In this document: piece after piece, positions 60,033 through 64,000 of the stretch
Position numbering within the stretch: the first letter of the stretch is position 1
Layout: every line of letters begins with the position of its first letter
From: Trabulsiella odontotermitis
Lineage (GTDB): Bacteria > Pseudomonadota > Gammaproteobacteria > Enterobacterales > Enterobacteriaceae
DNA: 64,000 bases
Reading direction: 5' to 3'
Assembly: GCF_030053895.1 (NCBI RefSeq)
Contig: NZ_CP125781.1
Coordinates: forward strand, 496,001-560,000
Notes under the pieces: model-generated
The model's input: the letters and a program-made list of their open reading frames with translations, nothing else
The model's database searches: none
What the model was told of the DNA's origin: nothing
Position numbers and translations under genes: made by a program

Positions 60033-60704
60033 TTATTTTTCCCCTTTCAGCAATTGCTGCATCCGTTGGGCAAATTCAGGGAAATCGCGATCCTGCGCCA
60101 CGACATAGCGTTTGTTGATAATAAACATCGGCGTGGCGGTAATGGCGTAATGCCGGGTAATGTCCGCCATCTCAGCCAGTCGCGCTTTCACGGCCTCGCT
60201 CTGGCGGGTCGCCTGAAATTGTTTGACGTCGATATTATTTTTAACCAGCCACGTCAGCAGGGTGGGTTCATCGGCCAGATTCAGATTGCGCGTAATAATG
60301 GCGTTATAGGCGCTGTCGCGAACGTTTTCTTCAATGCCCATTGCTTCGAGAGTGGCGAATATCGGGGCGTAAACCGCGAGGCCATTGCTGTCGCTGGTAA
60401 TATGAATCGTTTTAAATATGCTGCCCGCTGGCAACGTACGGGCAAATTCTGTCAGATTTTCTTCATTCGCCGCGCAATAATGGCAGCCGTAAGACATCAC
60501 TTCGATAATACTGTTATCGTCTTTGATGGGGCTGTTTTTAATTTGTTCAGCACTGACTTCACGAAACGCCTGGGTCTGGGTTTCATCTGTCGCAAACGTA
60601 TTAAACACAAAAAGGTGATAGCAGAGTACTGTCATCAGCGACGAGACAATAATGAGAAACAGGGAATAGCTAATAAAACCAGCACGCTTAAATTGAATAG
60701 CCAT
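60033..60704 (-). CDS. Membrane-anchored DsbA-like thiol oxidoreductase
   Basis: Periplasmic thioredoxin-fold protein of 223 residues from ATG 60704; the open frame upstream overlaps the region after the peptide gene and has no start signal. An N-terminal anchor (about 10-36) is followed by the redox motif CHYC (Cys74, Cys77) in EVMSYGCHYCAANEENL and the cis-Pro loop TATPMFIINKRYVV, as in DsbA. It probably forms or checks disulfides of the six-cysteine peptide encoded 60 bases upstream. Followed after five bases by the acyltransferase. Confidence 0.87.
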   Translation of the reverse strand: MAIQFKRAGFISYSLFLIIVSSLMTVLCYHLFVFNTFATDETQTQAFREVSAEQIKNSPIKDDNSIIEVMSYGCHYCAANEENLTEFARTLPAGSIFKTIHITSDSNGLAVYAPIFATLEAMGIEENVRDSAYNAIITRNLNLADEPTLLTWLVKNNIDVKQFQATRQSEAVKARLAEMADITRHYAITATPMFIINKRYVVAQDRDFPEFAQRMQQLLKGEK

Positions 60705-60766
60705 AGTTATCTCGCAACGGGAAAGAAAAATACCCGGAGGGCAGAGGCTCTCCGGGTAATCACTGA

Positions 60767-60970
60767 TTAACGATAACGGTTCGGAATGCCGCCGCACTTG
60801 CTGGCGTCAGCATTCTGCATGGTGGTTGTGGTGCCGTGTTTATCTTTGCAGGTGGTGACCAGTTTACAGGAGGTCACGCCGCCTACGGTCACGTTCTGGT
60901 ATACGCTTTCGCACGTTTTGCAGCAACCACCGACGATTCCCGCGGCTTCAAATGCAGTCAGTTTTTTCAT
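60767..60970 (-). CDS. Double-glycine-leader, six-cysteine peptide precursor (microcin-like)
   Basis: First gene of the export/acyl cluster; 67 residues. Leader MKKLTAFEAAGIVGG ends in Gly-Gly, the C39 protease site; the predicted 52-residue core starts CCKTCESVYQNV and ends GGIPNRYR. Core cysteines are at 1, 2, 5, 20, 26 and 44, enough for three disulfides. Lys and Thr are abundant, and the free amine of Cys1 or a Lys could be acylated. AAGGA precedes the ATG. It resembles small enterobacterial Cys-rich GG peptides that I recall being filed under DUF4762. No immunity gene is recognisable beside it. Confidence 0.85.
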   Translation of the reverse strand: MKKLTAFEAAGIVGGCCKTCESVYQNVTVGGVTSCKLVTTCKDKHGTTTTMQNADASKCGGIPNRYR

Positions 60971-61021
60971 TTAGTTTTCCTTATCCAGGTTGTGGTTTAT
61001 AGGTAGTGCATTGCAACGAAT

Positions 61022-61045
61022 TACCGGTGATGGACTGCACCGGTA
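61022..61045. promoter_or_regulatory. Inverted repeat between LuxR-type gene and peptide gene
   Basis: Eight-bp arms TACCGGTG/CACCGGTA separated by eight bases, in the only 82-base gap upstream of the peptide gene. No T-run follows, so an operator for the peptide operon is more likely than a terminator. Confidence 0.5.
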
Positions 61046-61052
61046 TAATTGC

Positions 61053-61709
61053 TCAGGGGATGATGCCTTTTATGGCAGCAAACAAATCGATATTGTTTCT
61101 TATATTCAGCCTTTTCATTAAGTGGCGTTTTATATAGCTCAGTCGGCGCACATCAACGTTCACCTCACCGGAAATTTGTGAGAGCGATTTCCCTTTGATA
61201 ATTTCTTCCATCAGCCACCACTCATTTCCTGATATGGCATTCGTGGTTTGGTTACGCAGCCTGTTGCGCGTGTATTTTGTCAGAGAGTGGCTGAAGCAAT
61301 TTCCATTGTGCCGTTTGTGTAATAAATCCTGAAAAAAGAGCCGGGCATATTCAACGCTCTCTTTTTTATGCAGCCAGTGCGCATTCGGTAGCAGTGAATA
61401 GAGCGTAATAAACAGCGGCATGTTGTGTTCACTCAATAAAATGATCAGCTTTTGGTTTTTATGCTGACAAAACATTCTCATTAAATGCAGCGCCTGAAAC
61501 CGCTCGCGCGGCAGACTGTCCAGATCGCACAACAGCCATAGTTGACGTTCAATACGGCTGTTTTCCCGCATCAGCGCCACCATCTGCGAGTAATCATTGC
61601 TGGCGGCGCAGCCAGACAGGTTTTCCCTGGCGAACAAACGCAGGGTTAGCGTGACAATCCCCTGCGAAAAAAAGCAATTCTTATCGTAGATGAAACACTG
61701 ATACGTCAT
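61053..61709 (-). CDS. LuxR-type transcriptional regulator
   Basis: Regulator of 218 residues with a C-terminal LuxR/FixJ helix-turn-helix (ISGNEWWLMEEIIKGKSLSQ, ISGEVNVDVRRLSYIKRHLM, KRLNIRNN). The N-terminal region (1-140) resembles a degenerate receiver-like fold (LWLLCDLDSLPRERFQALHL, KLIILLSEHNMPLF) without a clear phospho-Asp site, as in CsgD- or FimZ-like island regulators. It lies between the fimbrial operon and the peptide gene on the same strand, so it may control either. Confidence 0.85.
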   Translation of the reverse strand: MTYQCFIYDKNCFFSQGIVTLTLRLFARENLSGCAASNDYSQMVALMRENSRIERQLWLLCDLDSLPRERFQALHLMRMFCQHKNQKLIILLSEHNMPLFITLYSLLPNAHWLHKKESVEYARLFFQDLLHKRHNGNCFSHSLTKYTRNRLRNQTTNAISGNEWWLMEEIIKGKSLSQISGEVNVDVRRLSYIKRHLMKRLNIRNNIDLFAAIKGIIP

Positions 61710-61724
61710 GCCCCGGCTCCGCCG

Positions 61725-62273
61725 CTATTGATAGTTCAGTGTGTAATTCGCCGTAGCGGTAAACGGCCCGGTGGCGATTGTCCCGTTCGATAACGCATCG
61801 GGTTCCGCTTCCACAAAAGCCTGAAAATCGAGCTGCATCACGGTATCAGTAATCGCCGTCGGGCTGGTGGCGATCCCTAAGCGCACCGGCGTGTCGTCCG
61901 CCTCCAGCAAACCAATACCAACGCCGCTGGCGTTGTCTGGTGCCGTGGGCTGGATCGCCAGCCGATCCGCCATCACCGTATTGGTGATGCCGTTAAACGT
62001 CACGGTGACCGAGTCGAAGGTCATCGGGTTACAGTCCTGCAATTTAATGGAGAACGGGACAGGCGTTGTTTTCCCGGTGCCATACAGTGATTTAATCGAG
62101 ATCTTGCCGAAATCCACCGGCACACGCTCAGACTCTGGCGCAATACTGCACGGATAGGCGATTACCAGCCCCTTAAAACTGAGATCGCCGCCAATCAGTT
62201 CTCCCTGCGCCAGTACCGGTGCCGGAAGCAATGCGGCCACCAGCAGGGCTGCGAGGGTCATCAGTCGGTTCAT
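61725..62273 (-). CDS. Fimbrial subunit (type 1 pilin family)
   Basis: Secreted pilin of 182 residues with a signal peptide (MNRLMTLAALLVAALLPAPV, cleavage near LAQGE). Typical Cys pair: first in VIAYPCSIAPESERVPVDFG, second in LQDCNPMTFDSVTVTFNG, and the C-terminal beta-zipper end FTATANYTLNYQ recognised by the chaperone. Last gene of the fimbrial operon, 9 bases after the adhesin gene; position suggests a minor or alternative major subunit. Confidence 0.9.
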   Translation of the reverse strand: MNRLMTLAALLVAALLPAPVLAQGELIGGDLSFKGLVIAYPCSIAPESERVPVDFGKISIKSLYGTGKTTPVPFSIKLQDCNPMTFDSVTVTFNGITNTVMADRLAIQPTAPDNASGVGIGLLEADDTPVRLGIATSPTAITDTVMQLDFQAFVEAEPDALSNGTIATGPFTATANYTLNYQ

Positions 62274-62282
62274 ATTCCCTCC

Positions 62283-63314
62283 TTACTGGAATTCAGCCAC
62301 GATCGTTGCGGAGGCACGGAATTCACCTTCCGGGATCACGGATGTTGCGCTTCTGGCGATCGGTGCCGCGGTGAGGTTCCAGTCACCTTCGTTATTGGCA
62401 AAGCCCGGCACGTTATAAAACGTGTTCGGCGAAACAGGCGTGCCCTGGCGATCTTTTAAGGCGATGCCCAGGTCCGAACGATCCACGGTACCAGTGGTGC
62501 TCAGGTATTTGCCGTCGACAAACGCCGGGTTAGGCTGCTGGATGCCGAGTTTGATGTTCAGCGCGCCCTGCGAGAAACTCCCGCCCTCGCATTTCACGTG
62601 AATAGGGACGTTCTGGCTGTAACGGGTGCCATCCAGCAGGTTTCCCGAGCCGGGAATGGTGCCGAAATCCACCACGATGGGCGAGCCCTGGTTGACAGTG
62701 CATTTATCCGGCACCGTCAGCACGCCAGAGGCGATAGTGATCCGCGACAGCGCGGTTTGCCCCATCGGTCCTGGCCCCAGGCGACCAAACAGTCTGGCAA
62801 TTTCAGAACCTTGTAAATTCAGGCCGTTGATAATCGGTTTGGTGATCATAAAAGTCACACGGCCCCGGGCGCCGGACGCAAATTCGTTCACCAGGACCGT
62901 ACTGGGTACGTTGCAGTAGTTCTGGTTGACGTTGTTAGAGACGTTTTCGAACGGAACGGTGACGTACTGTTGCAGGTTGCCGCCGATATATATCTCAATT
63001 TTGACGTCCATATAGTCATTAAGCTTGAGATAACCCGGCGTCGAGCCAGACTGGTTTAACGTCGCCTGCGACATAAAATAGACCGGCTGGTCAACCATCG
63101 ACTGTGAGCAATAGGCGCGCCCCTGAAACATCCCGGCCAGATCGAATTCATCGACGACGGTCGACCCGGCCTGGTTGTTGGTAATGTCCTGATTATCAAT
63201 GCTAATGAAATAATCATAAGTCCCGTTCACCGGGACGATTTCACCGTCCACGGCCAGACAAGCGGTGGACGGGAAGAGTAATGCGCAAAGCAGCAGCTTC
63301 ACTGAAGGTCTCAT
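62283..63314 (-). CDS. Fimbrial tip adhesin, two-domain
   Basis: The 343-residue product has a signal peptide (MRPSVKLLLCALLFPSTACL, mature from about VDGEIV), an N-terminal lectin-like domain (about 20-195) and a C-terminal pilin domain starting PDKCTVNQGSPIVVDFGTIP and ending SATIVAEFQ. This is the FimH-type layout, though the lectin domain is not FimH itself; ligand unknown. Its ATG overlaps the stop of the upstream pilin gene by one base. Proteins of this kind cap chaperone-usher fimbriae. Confidence 0.88.
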   Translation of the reverse strand: MRPSVKLLLCALLFPSTACLAVDGEIVPVNGTYDYFISIDNQDITNNQAGSTVVDEFDLAGMFQGRAYCSQSMVDQPVYFMSQATLNQSGSTPGYLKLNDYMDVKIEIYIGGNLQQYVTVPFENVSNNVNQNYCNVPSTVLVNEFASGARGRVTFMITKPIINGLNLQGSEIARLFGRLGPGPMGQTALSRITIASGVLTVPDKCTVNQGSPIVVDFGTIPGSGNLLDGTRYSQNVPIHVKCEGGSFSQGALNIKLGIQQPNPAFVDGKYLSTTGTVDRSDLGIALKDRQGTPVSPNTFYNVPGFANNEGDWNLTAAPIARSATSVIPEGEFRASATIVAEFQ

Positions 63315-63937
63315 TACAGGTACTCCATCTTCAGGCGAACCAGACCGCTAAACTCACCAGCAAGAACGTTTGTCCCGGTGGATTCCAGCGCTGCGAGGAA
63401 ATTCAGCTCGCTGTCGCCAGGATTCACCAGATACGGTGCGTTTGTCTGATTCACTTCCAGCGCGTTGCCTTTCATGTCCATCAGGCGCACGCCCGCGCCC
63501 AGGGTTGTCCCCGTGGTGCGGATCAACTGGCGGTTGTTGATATCGGATTCGCCAATAAAGGTCACCTGAACCGCCTGCTCGCTGGTGCTGTAAGCCCGCC
63601 AGTCGTCGCCAGTGCTTTTCGGGGCGAGGCTGCTGCGCGCCTGGCTGGCGCCTTTCAGACAATCTTTCAGATATAACGTGAAGCGCACAGGCTGGCTGCG
63701 ATCGCCTGCCTGATGGAACTGCCGGGCGCTGATCTCACCCAGCTCAATATCCTGAATGCGGCTTTTCGTCGTCAGTACACAGGTCGAGGCATGCACAGAA
63801 CCATGAAACCGGACAATGCCGCTCTCTTCGCCGACACGATCCTGAGTAGTGGGCGAGGGCAGCAACGGCGAGTCGGCACAGGTCTGAAACGTCACGCCCA
63901 CTGCCAGCAGGGCGAGTAAGGGAAGTTTATTTGGCAT
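63314..63937 (-). CDS. Minor fimbrial subunit / tip adapter
   Basis: A 207-residue exported pilin-like protein; signal MPNKLPLLALLAVGVTFQTC. The Cys pair is in HASTCVLTTKSRIQDIELGE and LYLKDCLKGAS, with the chaperone-binding end LVRLKMEYL. It carries a central insert (SARSSLAPKSTGDDWRAYST-like) relative to FimG. Between usher and adhesin genes, the usual place for an adapter. The gap to the usher stop is 18 bases. Confidence 0.85.
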   Translation of the reverse strand: MPNKLPLLALLAVGVTFQTCADSPLLPSPTTQDRVGEESGIVRFHGSVHASTCVLTTKSRIQDIELGEISARQFHQAGDRSQPVRFTLYLKDCLKGASQARSSLAPKSTGDDWRAYSTSEQAVQVTFIGESDINNRQLIRTTGTTLGAGVRLMDMKGNALEVNQTNAPYLVNPGDSELNFLAALESTGTNVLAGEFSGLVRLKMEYL

Positions 63938-63955
63938 CGTCAGGTTCCTTCTTAA

Positions 63956-64000
63956 TTAACCCTGCTGTGCAGGCGGCAGCGCTTTACAGGTATTGCCATC
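63956..64000 (-). CDS. C-terminal end of the preceding fimbrial gene, probably the usher (partial)
   Basis: Fourteen codons and a TAA on the minus strand, reading DGNTCKALPPAQQG. The operon position, before the minor subunit, makes an outer-membrane usher likely; the short tail with one Cys fits the C-terminal domain of FimD-like ushers. Too short to prove. Confidence 0.55.
   Translation of the reverse strand, partial: DGNTCKALPPAQQG

Overview
The window is chromosomal DNA of a gamma-proteobacterium of the family Enterobacteriaceae. The block argG - initiator tRNA (metY) - rimP - nusA - infB - rbfA - truB - rpsO - pnp - nlpI - yrbN - deaD - mtr has the E. coli gene order, and its products look nearly identical to the E. 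coli proteins as I remember them. A gpdQ gene very like that of Klebsiella (Enterobacter) aerogenes, and a single-chain ATP-type dihydroxyacetone kinase as in Citrobacter freundii, point to an Enterobacter/Klebsiella/Citrobacter relative rather than E. coli. I cannot name the species.

Layout. (1) 1-4127: the end of an amino-acid-type ABC operon, a small ORF, a DASS-family anion transporter and a degraded Ig-repeat adhesin remnant. (2) 4146-19525: argG with tandem ARG boxes, then the translation/RNA-metabolism operons and the Trp permease. (3) 19565-29323: yjgR, dihydroxyacetone kinase, a glycerophosphodiester-type ABC operon with gpdQ, ahr and tRNA-Leu(CAA) leuX. In E. coli yjgR and ahr-leuX lie far from mtr, so the mtr/yjgR boundary is a rearrangement junction. 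(4) 29324 to about 46.2 kb: a genomic island in leuX with a P4-type integrase, a type I methylase/specificity fusion gene broken by one IS and truncated by another, the P4/CP4-57-like accessory set (WYL regulator, GTPase, AlpA, Gp2-like protein, DUF932, RadC/YeeS, CbeA/CbtA toxin-antitoxin, DUF4942), and a third IS. All three IS belong to the IS3 family. (5) About 46.4-49.4 kb: regulators, namely a PapI/FaeA-like protein, a ToxR/CadC-like membrane activator with a small membrane partner, and a two-domain HD protein. (6) 49413-60970, all on the minus strand: the most notable part, described below. (7) 61053-64000: a LuxR-type regulator and a chaperone-usher fimbrial operon running off the window.

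The unusual system reads, in transcription order: a 67-residue precursor with a double-glycine leader and a six-cysteine core; a membrane-anchored DsbA-like thiol oxidoreductase; an LpxL/HtrB-like acyltransferase; a C39-peptidase ABC exporter; MacA; MacB; a TolC/NodT-like outer-membrane lipoprotein; then beta-ketoacyl synthase, MaoC-type dehydratase, acyl carrier protein and ketoreductase. Most junctions overlap or are a few bases apart. My reading (inference) is that a dedicated mini fatty-acid synthase makes an acyl chain, the acyltransferase places it on the disulfide-bonded peptide or on a lipid, and the C39 transporter with MacAB-OMF cleaves and exports the product. This would be a lipidated microcin-like or signalling peptide. 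I do not recognise it as a described system.

Bases, motifs and junctions were read by eye. Family assignments come from recognising motifs and from memory of E. coli and related proteins; no database search was run.
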